Assembly (NCBI GenBank): GCA_902492455.1
Contig: CABULH010000002.1
Span: 1 to 64,000, forward strand
DNA from: an uncultured Oscillospiraceae bacterium
GTDB lineage: Bacteria; Bacillota; Clostridia; Oscillospirales; Acutalibacteraceae
Length of the DNA stretch: 64,000 bases
Direction: 5' to 3'
Shown: piece after piece, positions 49,633 through 57,813 of the stretch
Layout: each line of letters starts with the position of its first letter
Numbering within the stretch: the stretch's first letter is position 1
Notes under the pieces: generated by a model
Databases searched by the model: none
Seen by the model: the letters and a program-made list of their open reading frames with translations, nothing else
What the model was told of the DNA's origin: nothing
Program-made: the position numbers and the translations under genes

Positions 49633-51315
49633 TTATGCTCCGGCCAGCAGATCGCCGATTTCCCGGCGAACCGCTTCAATGTCGGCAAACCGCCTCATAT
49701 AACCGGTGGGGCGGACATAGATTTTTTTGAAAATTTCTGCGGCGGCTTCCTTGCCCTTCGTCCGCTCCAGCAGGGTGAAATATTCGTAGTCCTCCAGGCT
49801 GTCCCGCAGCCGTTCCAGCCGGACCGATGCCACAATGCCTTCATATTCGTATTCCGGGAACATGCTGCCGTCGTACAGCAGCACGCCGTCTCCCTTGGGA
49901 ATTTCTTCCGAAACGATATAGAAGCTCTCATCATTGGGCTTCAGCCGGGGAGAATTATAGTGGTTGACGCTCCAATAGAGGAAGCCGGTGGCCTGCTCGG
50001 CATAGTTGCGCCATAGCACTGCCCGCTGCTCGAACCCTGGCTTTTCCAGGAAGATATTGGGATAACCGCCCGCCGGACGGTTGCAGACATAGGTCCAGAA
50101 CCGCTCTCCCGGCAGGATCCGCTGCCGCATTTTTTCGGCCACCGTCTCGTCGCCTCGGGAAGAAGCGTAGGTAGCCATACAGAAGATATCAGTGGCTCCG
50201 CGCAGCACCTGGGGAACGTCCAAGGTATCATACCATTGGTCATTTCCCTCCGGTTTGGCGGGTCCGGTGAAAAAGGTGGTGAGGATATGGGCCTCCGGCT
50301 CCACCGCTTTGATGGCGGCAGCGTTCTCTTTCACCAGCTGGACGTTTTCGTTGGTGATGATCTCGTCGAAGAGATAGAACATACTCTTATCCAGCAGTCC
50401 CTCTTCCCGTACCAGCTGCATCTGCTCCCGGAACTCATCCTCCATAAAGGGAAAGTACGCCAGCATCAGAGCAGTCATGCGAGGATCCTTGGCTAACGCC
50501 ATGGTGGATTCATCCAGCAGTCCGCCGGGTAGGGAGTAGGCGTTGATCTTCATGGAGGGCCGGTACCAATCGAAGAAATAGGGAGCCATCCGGTAATCCA
50601 GCAGATAGTTGTAATAGTCGGTCTGAACCGCTTTCAGCTCTTCCACATCCCCGTCGGACAGCCGATAGACCGACCGCAGGTTCACGTCCCAGATTCCCAT
50701 GGCTGCGGGGATGGAGGGGGTGATCGGCAGGGAAAAGTCCGCCACGCGGAGGCTCAGAGGCACCGTGATCTCCTCCTCTCCGGCCCGGAAGATCAGGGAG
50801 CCGGTGTAATCCCCCGGCTGGGCGTCCTGAGGCACATATACCGTTACCCAGACCACCGCCCGCTGGCCGTCGCCGACCGGGATGCTGGCGGCAGGGACCA
50901 GTGCTTCCGGGATGCCGTCCACCTGCACAGCGGCCCGCAGCTGTATGTGTTCCGCTCCGATGGTGCCCGGACCTGTCAGGTCGCCGGCCTCCATGGTTAC
51001 CAGCCCGCCGGTGACGGCGGTGATAAGGATCTGGGCGCTTTCATGCTCGTGACGGGCGGCGGACAAGGAAACGGCTGTCTCTTCGCTTTGAAAATCTGCT
51101 GTTACCGTCTCCAGACTGTTGGCGGTGCGGATAGTGAGACCTCCCGCAGGCCCGGTGGGCGCCGGGCCTGCAGAGGAGGAAGGAAGGGAGGAGGGATTAT
51201 CGGAAACGACTGGATTTTGCTGACAGCCGGTCAGGCTCATACAATTCACCGCCAGTATCAAGGCGCCGGCCAGGGCCGCAAGCCTTTTTTTAAGAGAATG
51301 AGGTTTGGTTTTCAT
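49633..51315 (-). CDS. DUF4091/GH123-like lipoprotein (560 aa)
   Basis: Lipoprotein signal with lipobox SLTGC, Cys31. N-terminal Ser/Pro linker, a beta-sandwich (about 60-195), then the GH123-like barrel with Asp317-Glu318 in FYLFDEI and a DUF4091 end (RLERLRDSLEDYEYF). The body matches the 945-residue paralogue almost block by block but has no binding modules. Anchored to the outer leaflet, it may act on fragments freed by the larger enzyme. It follows the membrane-anchored binding protein by 67 bases. Confidence 0.84.
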   Translation of the reverse strand: MKTKPHSLKKRLAALAGALILAVNCMSLTGCQQNPVVSDNPSSLPSSSAGPAPTGPAGGLTIRTANSLETVTADFQSEETAVSLSAARHEHESAQILITAVTGGLVTMEAGDLTGPGTIGAEHIQLRAAVQVDGIPEALVPAASIPVGDGQRAVVWVTVYVPQDAQPGDYTGSLIFRAGEEEITVPLSLRVADFSLPITPSIPAAMGIWDVNLRSVYRLSDGDVEELKAVQTDYYNYLLDYRMAPYFFDWYRPSMKINAYSLPGGLLDESTMALAKDPRMTALMLAYFPFMEDEFREQMQLVREEGLLDKSMFYLFDEIITNENVQLVKENAAAIKAVEPEAHILTTFFTGPAKPEGNDQWYDTLDVPQVLRGATDIFCMATYASSRGDETVAEKMRQRILPGERFWTYVCNRPAGGYPNIFLEKPGFEQRAVLWRNYAEQATGFLYWSVNHYNSPRLKPNDESFYIVSEEIPKGDGVLLYDGSMFPEYEYEGIVASVRLERLRDSLEDYEYFTLLERTKGKEAAAEIFKKIYVRPTGYMRRFADIEAVRREIGDLLAGA

Positions 51316-51382
51316 CGTCTTAACGCCTTTCGACCAATTTGTCTGATGGGATTGATGGGATGGAGAGATGGACCCCCGGCGG

Positions 51383-52183
51383 TTATGCGCCGGGCTTTTT
51401 CCGGAATTTCAGGAAGTACAGGGCCGCGCCGCCGCCGGCCAGTACCACAACCACAATGCCGCCGATGATAAAGGGCAGGGCGCTGCCGGACCCTTCGGAA
51501 TCCGCCGGGGAGGAAGGGGCGGCGGTGGAAACCGCGGAACCGGCCGCTTTGGTTGCAGCGGTACTTGTCGCCTGCGTGGTGGTTGTTTCGGTGAGATTGC
51601 TGGGGATAGTGGTGTCGGCGGGATCATTCTCCGTGGGCTGGGTGGGCGTCTCGGGCTGTGTGACAGGAGGTTCGGTAGTGCCGCCGCCCACCTTTTTCAG
51701 CTCTATGTAGTCGATCCACACGCCGCCGGGTTCTGCGCCGTCATAGAGCAGGATTTCATCCATCCCGCTGCCGATGAGGGTGATGGTGGTGGAGATAGTG
51801 CCTCCTTCCCACTGTACCCAATCGCCGGGGGTGGTGCGGGTAATGGGCATATCCAGGGCAATTTCCTCATCGTTGACACAGACGATGGTTTTCATATTGG
51901 GATCGCCGGTCATGTAGGCGATGGTCAAGGTATAATCTCCCTGTTCCAGCTGGCTGATCCAGCCCCGGAAGGCGACCTGATTGACATGGTGAGCATCATA
52001 ATTTAATCCGGTGAGCACCTTGCCGCCCGATGTGCCGGCTAGATCCCGGACGCCGGCCCAGCCGCCCCATTCGTCCGGCTGCTCGGCCTCGATTTTGATT
52101 TCCGTGGCGGCGAAGGCGGGCAGGGCGCAGAACAGTGCGGTAAACAGAAGCAGAACCGAAAGGCAGGCGCATAATCTTTTCAT
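51383..52183 (-). CDS. Membrane-anchored single-module glycan-binding protein (266 aa)
   Basis: Signal peptide (about 1-26), one copy of the locus's binding module (about 30-165: EAEQPDEWGGWAGVRDLAGTSGG.., YMTGDPN, LYDGAEPGGVWIDYIELKKV), a Thr/Pro/Ala-rich stalk (about 167-232) and a C-terminal membrane segment with a basic end (GGIIVVVVLAGGG-like, then FRKKPGA). No catalytic domain, so probably captures glycan at the surface. GGAGGG upstream. Confidence 0.8.
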   Translation of the reverse strand: MKRLCACLSVLLLFTALFCALPAFAATEIKIEAEQPDEWGGWAGVRDLAGTSGGKVLTGLNYDAHHVNQVAFRGWISQLEQGDYTLTIAYMTGDPNMKTIVCVNDEEIALDMPITRTTPGDWVQWEGGTISTTITLIGSGMDEILLYDGAEPGGVWIDYIELKKVGGGTTEPPVTQPETPTQPTENDPADTTIPSNLTETTTTQATSTAATKAAGSAVSTAAPSSPADSEGSGSALPFIIGGIVVVVLAGGGAALYFLKFRKKPGA

Positions 52184-52220
52184 GGTATTGATCCCTCCAT
52201 TTGAAAATAGCGGTGTTGAT

Positions 52221-54002
52221 TCAGGAGCGGCGGTCTATCCGGCGACGCAGCAGGCCGCAGACGGCACAGGCTCCCACCGCCAGCAGCGCGGCGGCGGCCG
52301 CATGGGAGGCGGCGCCGGTTTCAGGATTTTCTTCTCCGCCCGGGCCGTCTTCCGCCTGGTAAAACGCCAGGGCGTCAATCCAGAGGCTGGAGGTGGCGGC
52401 GCCGTCATAAAGCATAATTTCATCGGTGCCGTCTCCCTTCAGGGTAAAGGAGGCGGAGGAGACGGTGCCGGGAGTAAAGGTATTCCAGGCGTCAGAACCG
52501 GTGGGCGTGTAGGCCACCGGGATTTCCTTGCCGTTGACCTTCATGATGAAGTGGCTTTCCGGATCGCCGGATGTATAGGTGAAGCGCACGGTGTAGCTGC
52601 CTTTTTTCAAAGGCTGAAGAGCTTTATTGAAGGTCACGAAGTTGCTGTGATCCGCATTATAGCCCAGGGCGATGAGTACCTGACCGCCGGACGCGCCGTT
52701 CATGGACCGCACACCGGCCTGGCCGCCCCATTCATCCGGCAGCTCTGCCTCCAAGGTGAGGACCGGGGTGCCGGGGTTGACGTCCGGATCCGCGGGTTTG
52801 GCCTTCACCGTTACGGTGAGAGAGGCCGCTTTGGCGCCGGAATTGGTGACGCCGCCCGCCGGAGTTACCGCGCCGGTGAGGGTGTAGCTGCCGGCGGCGC
52901 TGCCGTTATATCCGGTGGAGGACCAGGTCACAGCCAGAGAGGCGGTGGTGCCGTCGCTGAGCTTGGCCGTGACCTGCTCCGGCAGCTCCAGATCGCTGAA
53001 GGAAGTGCCGTATGCCACTTCCAAAGCCGCGGGGGAGATGATCTCGGTGATATCCTTGTTCAGGGCGGCGGGCACCAGGAAGAAGCCGTCCAGCCAGGAG
53101 CCGCCCGCCCCTTCTCCTTCAAAAAAGACGATTTCATCGGTGCCGTCCCCTTTCAGGGTGACAGCTGTTTCGGCGTAGCCCACGGTAAAGGCATTCCAGT
53201 CATCCGTGGTGGCGGGACATTCCAGAACAGCCGGAGCGCCATTGATCTTCACTGTCAGCGTCCGGCCGGGATCCCCGGTCATATAAGCGGCCACCAGCCG
53301 GTAGGCCCCGGCGGTGAGGTTGTTTCCCAGAGCCTCGCTGAATACCGCGGAGGAGGGTTCGGCGGCGTTGGTCATTCCCACCACCGCTTTGGCGCCGCTG
53401 GCCGCCTGGATATCCCGTATCGAGGCTTCACCGGTGATACGGTCGGCGGCTTCCGCCTCGATCCACTCGTACGCGGTGAAATCCGCCACATAATCCAGCC
53501 GGATGGAGCGGATATCCGGGTTGGCGGTGGCGGCGCCGTTATAGAGCAGGATATCGTTGGCGTTATATTCGGAAAAATCGAACACTTCATAGGTGGTCAT
53601 GTAACCCGCCTGAAAAGAGGTATAGCCCTCTACCGTCTGGGTGATGGGGAGCCGGTGCTCCTTGCCACGGATGTTCAGCACGAAGGTGCCGGAGGGGTCG
53701 CCGGTGGAGTAGCAGACGGTTACTTTGTACAGCCCTTTTGGCGCATTGTCCTGTACCAGCTGCCACAGGTTGAGCTTGATATAGTTGTTGTTATCCTCAC
53801 TGTAGTTAAAGTAGGAGATGACCTCCGTATCGCCCAGGGTCCGGCCGCCGGTGGAGCCGCTCCAGCCGTCCACATTGCCCGGAATGATTATTTCCTTGGA
53901 GTAGGAGGTGGTTTCCTGAGCTGAACCGAAAATGGTTCCTCCCAGCAGCAGAGAACAGAGCAGAGTGAAGCTGAGCAGCAAAGCGCCCATTCGCTTTTTC
54001 AT
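52221..54002 (-). CDS. Surface protein with three binding modules, Ig-like domain and NPETG sorting signal (593 aa)
   Basis: Signal peptide (about 1-30). A divergent first module (about 35-170), a second (about 178-310), a bacterial Ig-like (Big_4-type) domain (about 315-400: SPAALEVAYGTSFSDLELP), and a third module (about 410-545). The C-terminus has NPETG (559-563), a hydrophobic run and RRRIDRRS, a sortase signal of NPxTG type. It would be joined to the wall by a class B-like sortase, such as the one at 8235-9899. First gene of the minus arm; AAAGGCGGG upstream. No catalytic domain seen. Confidence 0.84.
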   Translation of the reverse strand: MKKRMGALLLSFTLLCSLLLGGTIFGSAQETTSYSKEIIIPGNVDGWSGSTGGRTLGDTEVISYFNYSEDNNNYIKLNLWQLVQDNAPKGLYKVTVCYSTGDPSGTFVLNIRGKEHRLPITQTVEGYTSFQAGYMTTYEVFDFSEYNANDILLYNGAATANPDIRSIRLDYVADFTAYEWIEAEAADRITGEASIRDIQAASGAKAVVGMTNAAEPSSAVFSEALGNNLTAGAYRLVAAYMTGDPGRTLTVKINGAPAVLECPATTDDWNAFTVGYAETAVTLKGDGTDEIVFFEGEGAGGSWLDGFFLVPAALNKDITEIISPAALEVAYGTSFSDLELPEQVTAKLSDGTTASLAVTWSSTGYNGSAAGSYTLTGAVTPAGGVTNSGAKAASLTVTVKAKPADPDVNPGTPVLTLEAELPDEWGGQAGVRSMNGASGGQVLIALGYNADHSNFVTFNKALQPLKKGSYTVRFTYTSGDPESHFIMKVNGKEIPVAYTPTGSDAWNTFTPGTVSSASFTLKGDGTDEIMLYDGAATSSLWIDALAFYQAEDGPGGEENPETGAASHAAAAALLAVGACAVCGLLRRRIDRRS

Positions 54003-54088
54003 GATAGTCCCGCCTTTCCATTTTTATTGATATCGGTGATGCCATTGTAGAATGGCGCCGTCAAGGCTGACAATCGCAACATCTTTAC

Positions 54089-54153
54089 CTATCCCAATAT
54101 TTTGACATCCCGCTGCTGTCAATATTTTTACCTGTGTCACTTCCTTGACATCC
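54089..54153. promoter_or_regulatory. Divergent control region with 43-bp direct repeat
   Basis: TTTACCT-N11-TTGACATCC occurs twice (54084-54110 and 54127-54153), exactly 43 bases apart (four helix turns). On the minus strand the first copy reads GGATGTCAAAATATTGGGAT, almost the same as 57686-57705 before the binding-protein gene. Candidate site for the AraC-type regulator, flanking both the sensor-kinase and surface-protein genes. Minus promoter: TTGTCA, 18 bases, TACAAT. Confidence 0.65.
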
Positions 54154-54206
54154 TCTTGCGATCCGATGATATTTATACTATTATGAGATATCGGGGGGTA
54201 TATTCT

Positions 54207-55979
54207 GTGAAAAAAGACGGTGAGCTAGCAAAGGGAAGACGAAGGAGTTCCATACTCAGACGGATGATCGCCGCTTTTATGGGAATCATCCTGGTTTTTG
54301 CGGCTGTCAGCGGCTACAATTATTATCTCAGCCGGGAAAGCCTGAAAAGGGAGATCATCAACAATTTCAATATCCAAACCCGGGTTTTCGCGGATGAGCT
54401 GGCGCGGGATATCGCCCGGGTCAAATCCTCTCTGAATCTGAGCTTTTACGACGACGATATCTCCAAATTGACCTCTCTGTCCGATATGCTGTCCGACTAT
54501 GAGCTGGGACTCACCATCAACCGGGTGGGCCGGAAACTGCGGGATATCGGCAACGCCAGCCCCTATATCGGCGAGGTGACGGGCCTGTTCCGGGTGCCCA
54601 ACCTGAGCATTTATTCCCGCAAACCCTACGGGGAATTTGATCAGCGGGAATTTGACGACCTGTATGCGGCTTACCAGGCCACTTCCTCCGCCGTGAAATA
54701 CTGGGATGGACATCTGCTGCTGATGTCCGACAGCGGAATGAATGCCCGGCCGGACAGCATCCACTGTCTGCTGGCGGCGGAGATAGCCCCCGGTGAACTG
54801 ACGGCGCGGGCGGAAAAGCTGGTGGATTACGATACCAGCGGTCTTTTGCTGTACAGCGCCGGTCGGGAACTGCTGACAGGGGTGGGCAATCGGATCGGGG
54901 ACAGCGAGGCGCTGATTGCCGCGGCGGAGAAGAGTGACGGCGCTTTTTCCTATGCCGCCGGGGACAGAAAATACACCGCCATTCTTCAGGGCAGCGAAAC
55001 TTTTGATATCCGCATCATCAAATATGTGGCGGACGAGGATATCTTCAGCAGCCTGCAGTCCTTTTTATATGTGTTCATTCTCTGCTGCGTCCTGCTGGCG
55101 ATTCTTTCCCTCTTCTACCTGCTGTATATCAACCAGTTGATCAACAAGCCGCTGCAGCTGCTAAAAAGATGTTTTTCCGAGGTGGAGAACCGCAACCTGA
55201 GCCAGACCATCGATTACACCTACAAGGATGAGTTTAACGACATTTATCAGGGGTACAACAGCATGGTGCGGCAGCTGGATTATCTTATCAACCAGGTGTA
55301 TGAAAAGCAGCTGGCCGCCCAGCGAACCGAGCTGAAATATCTCCAGTCCCAGATCAATCCCCATTTTCTGTACAACAATTTTTACATTCTGCACCGGATG
55401 ATCAAGATGCAGAAAAATGATAAGGCGGAGGCATTGTCCGCCGCCCTGGGACAGTATTTTCAATACATCACCCGCAGCGCCAAGGACGACGTGGAGCTGG
55501 AGCGGGAGGCGGATCATGCCAAGGCGTACGCCAATATTCAGATGATCCGCTTCGGCGACCGGATTCGGGTGGAGTTTGGGGAAATCCCGCAAGAGGCGCG
55601 GGCGCTGCCCGTCCCCCGGATTATCCTGCAGCCGCTGCTGGAAAACGCCTTTGAGCATGGATTCCGGGACGTGGAGAACGACGGGCTGCTGCGAGTTTCC
55701 TATCAGCCCTGCCCCGGCGGGCTGCGCATTGTGGTGGAGGACAATGGCTGTTTTGATCCGGAAGCCGCCGAACGGCTGCGGACGCTGCTGACGGACGATG
55801 ACGTCGGCGTGGAAACCACCGCTCTCATCAATATCCACCGCCGGCTGCGGCTGCGGTTCGGCGAGGGCAGCGGCGTTGGCATTGGGAAAAGCGATTTGGG
55901 CGGGATGATGATTACGCTGACCCTGCTGTATTTGCAGGAAGGGGACGCCGGAAAGGGCCGGCGAGAGGAGGATGCATGA
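54207..55979 (+). CDS. Sensor histidine kinase (YesM-like, 590 aa)
   Basis: Two-component sensor. GTG start at 54207 after GGGGGGT; the frame runs further upstream without a site. Membrane segment 1 (about 20-42), an outer sensing domain (about 43-285), segment 2 (about 286-310), HAMP (about 311-365), His_kinase domain with His386 in QINPHFLYNN, and HATPase_c with ENAFEHGF and VVEDNG. This class senses sugars or sugar-loaded binding proteins and phosphorylates the AraC-type partner encoded next (ATGA overlap). Confidence 0.93.
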   Translation: MKKDGELAKGRRRSSILRRMIAAFMGIILVFAAVSGYNYYLSRESLKREIINNFNIQTRVFADELARDIARVKSSLNLSFYDDDISKLTSLSDMLSDYELGLTINRVGRKLRDIGNASPYIGEVTGLFRVPNLSIYSRKPYGEFDQREFDDLYAAYQATSSAVKYWDGHLLLMSDSGMNARPDSIHCLLAAEIAPGELTARAEKLVDYDTSGLLLYSAGRELLTGVGNRIGDSEALIAAAEKSDGAFSYAAGDRKYTAILQGSETFDIRIIKYVADEDIFSSLQSFLYVFILCCVLLAILSLFYLLYINQLINKPLQLLKRCFSEVENRNLSQTIDYTYKDEFNDIYQGYNSMVRQLDYLINQVYEKQLAAQRTELKYLQSQINPHFLYNNFYILHRMIKMQKNDKAEALSAALGQYFQYITRSAKDDVELEREADHAKAYANIQMIRFGDRIRVEFGEIPQEARALPVPRIILQPLLENAFEHGFRDVENDGLLRVSYQPCPGGLRIVVEDNGCFDPEAAERLRTLLTDDDVGVETTALINIHRRLRLRFGEGSGVGIGKSDLGGMMITLTLLYLQEGDAGKGRREEDA

Positions 55980-57631
55980 TGGCGGAAGGGCTGTACCGGC
56001 TGCTGGTGATCGATGATGAGCCGGAAATCATCGAATGGCTGACTCTCCTGCTGGAAACCTCCCTGCCTTTTGACGCGGAGGTTTACGGTGCGGGCAATGC
56101 CACCCAGGCGCTGGCGGTGCTGGAAGAGGTGCGCGTCGACGTGGTGGTCTCGGATATCAACATGCCCAAAATGAGCGGGCTGCAGCTGGCGCAGGCCATC
56201 AAGGCCCGCTGGAAAGACTGCCGTATCATTTTTCTCTCGGGCTATGACCGGTTCGAGTATATTTATTCAGCCCAGAAGATTGAGGGCGCCCGTTATGTGC
56301 TGAAAAACGAGGATGACCAGGTGCTGCTGGGGGAGATCTGCAGCGCGGTGGAGGAGCTGGAGGAAGAAAAGCGGCAGGCTCAGCGGCTGGAATTGCTGGA
56401 ACAATCCACCTACCGGGTGCTGATGCGCCAGGACTGCTTGGCCCGCTTGATCAGCGGCGATTGCGCCGCGGGGGCTGCGTTTCAGCAAACCATGGAGCAG
56501 GCAGGGCTTCCCTTCCGGCTGGATGGGGATTTTTACTGGATGATCGGACAGCTGCAGCTTCCCTCCCGGGACGCAGGAGAGCTTCCCGCCCATCAGCGGA
56601 TGCTTCTGGTGGACCAAATGGTGCGGGAACGGCTGCCGGATTGGTTCTATTCCGCCCTGCATCCCGCGGACGCCGACAGTTTTCTCTGGCTGATACAGCC
56701 CGATCCGGCGGTTGATAGGGGAGATCCGCTGCCGGTAATCAAGGGGGCTATGGAAGTAATTCAGGAGAATCTCCGGCTGGCCTGCCAGGCCCGGCTGGCG
56801 CTGGTAATCGGCTCCCGGGGCTGTCGGGCGGGCCGGATACCGGAGATGCTCTCCTCCGCCCTGCGGGAGCTGAAGCGAGGCGGCCCCTCGCGGCATGAAA
56901 TTCTGCGGCTCAGCGACGGCGGGGAAGCGGCGGATGGTTTTGTCGTCCCCTACCTGCAGTACAGCCTGAAACAGAAAAAGCTCCCCGCTCTGGAAGCGGC
57001 GCTGGCCCATGGAAACCGGGAACAGTTTTGGCCGTTGTTTGAGGAGATCGCGGGGCTGCTGCCCGGCGCTCCGGGAATGCATTTTCCGCCGGCGGTGGAA
57101 GTCTACCTGGCGCTGGCGGGGCTGTTTATTCGGCACATCAATCAAAACGACCTGCTGCCGGAGCTGGCTTTCCGGGCGGGAATCGGCGGGCTGGGTAACC
57201 TGGGGCTGTTTCGCTCCTGGACGGAGGCGAAGGAGTATCTGCAGGAAATTGCCGAGGCGGTGCTGGCGCTGGGAGAGGACCGAGAGCAGAAGGCGCCCAC
57301 CGATGTGATTGCGGCGGTGGGGGAGTTTATCGCCGCTCACATCCATCAGGATATCAGCCTGACCCAAATTGCCGACGCGGTGGGACTCAATCCCTCCTAT
57401 CTGTCACGGTTGTTCAAAGCGGAAACCGGCGGCAATATTTCGGCGGCGATCCTCAACGCCAAGATGGACAAAGCCCGGGCTATGCTGCAAAGCGATAAAT
57501 ATAAGATTCAGGATATCGCCGACGCCCTGGGCTTCAATACGCCCTCCTATTTTTCTCATCTTTTCCGCAAGGTCACCCGGATGAGTCCCAACGAATACCG
57601 GGAGCACTATATGAAAAGTAAAGGCAAATGA
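55976..57631 (+). CDS. AraC-type response regulator (YesN-like, 551 aa)
   Basis: Receiver domain with phospho-acceptor Asp60 (VVSDINMPKMSG) at residues about 9-128, a long middle part (about 130-440), and two helix-turn-helix motifs of the AraC type (about 448-545, with AADAVGLNPSYLSRLFKAETG and IADALGFNTPSYFSHLFRKVT). Overlaps the kinase stop. Expected to activate the sugar transport genes and probably the divergent surface-protein arm. Confidence 0.94.
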   Translation: MMAEGLYRLLVIDDEPEIIEWLTLLLETSLPFDAEVYGAGNATQALAVLEEVRVDVVVSDINMPKMSGLQLAQAIKARWKDCRIIFLSGYDRFEYIYSAQKIEGARYVLKNEDDQVLLGEICSAVEELEEEKRQAQRLELLEQSTYRVLMRQDCLARLISGDCAAGAAFQQTMEQAGLPFRLDGDFYWMIGQLQLPSRDAGELPAHQRMLLVDQMVRERLPDWFYSALHPADADSFLWLIQPDPAVDRGDPLPVIKGAMEVIQENLRLACQARLALVIGSRGCRAGRIPEMLSSALRELKRGGPSRHEILRLSDGGEAADGFVVPYLQYSLKQKKLPALEAALAHGNREQFWPLFEEIAGLLPGAPGMHFPPAVEVYLALAGLFIRHINQNDLLPELAFRAGIGGLGNLGLFRSWTEAKEYLQEIAEAVLALGEDREQKAPTDVIAAVGEFIAAHIHQDISLTQIADAVGLNPSYLSRLFKAETGGNISAAILNAKMDKARAMLQSDKYKIQDIADALGFNTPSYFSHLFRKVTRMSPNEYREHYMKSKGK

Positions 57632-57685
57632 CAGGGTACCGTTGGGCTTTTCTTTTCCAGAGCGGTTAAAAGTAAAAAAGTTGGC

Positions 57686-57733
57686 GGATGTCAAAATGTT
57701 GAGATTGCCGGGCCGGGAAAAACCGCCTACAAT
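57686..57733 (+). promoter_or_regulatory. Promoter of the binding-protein gene with regulator box
   Basis: GGATGTCAAAATGTTGAGAT (57686-57705) matches the box at 54110-54091 on the minus strand at about 18 of 20 positions, in the same orientation toward its gene. TTGCCG (57705-57710), 17 bases, TACAAT (57728-57733). Confidence 0.6.
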
Positions 57734-57813
57734 ATGGATAGAAACCGGGAAGGAAACTGGCGAAAACAGAAGCAGTTCCCTCCCCGGAACAAGAAACAGG
57801 GGAGGAATCCGCG

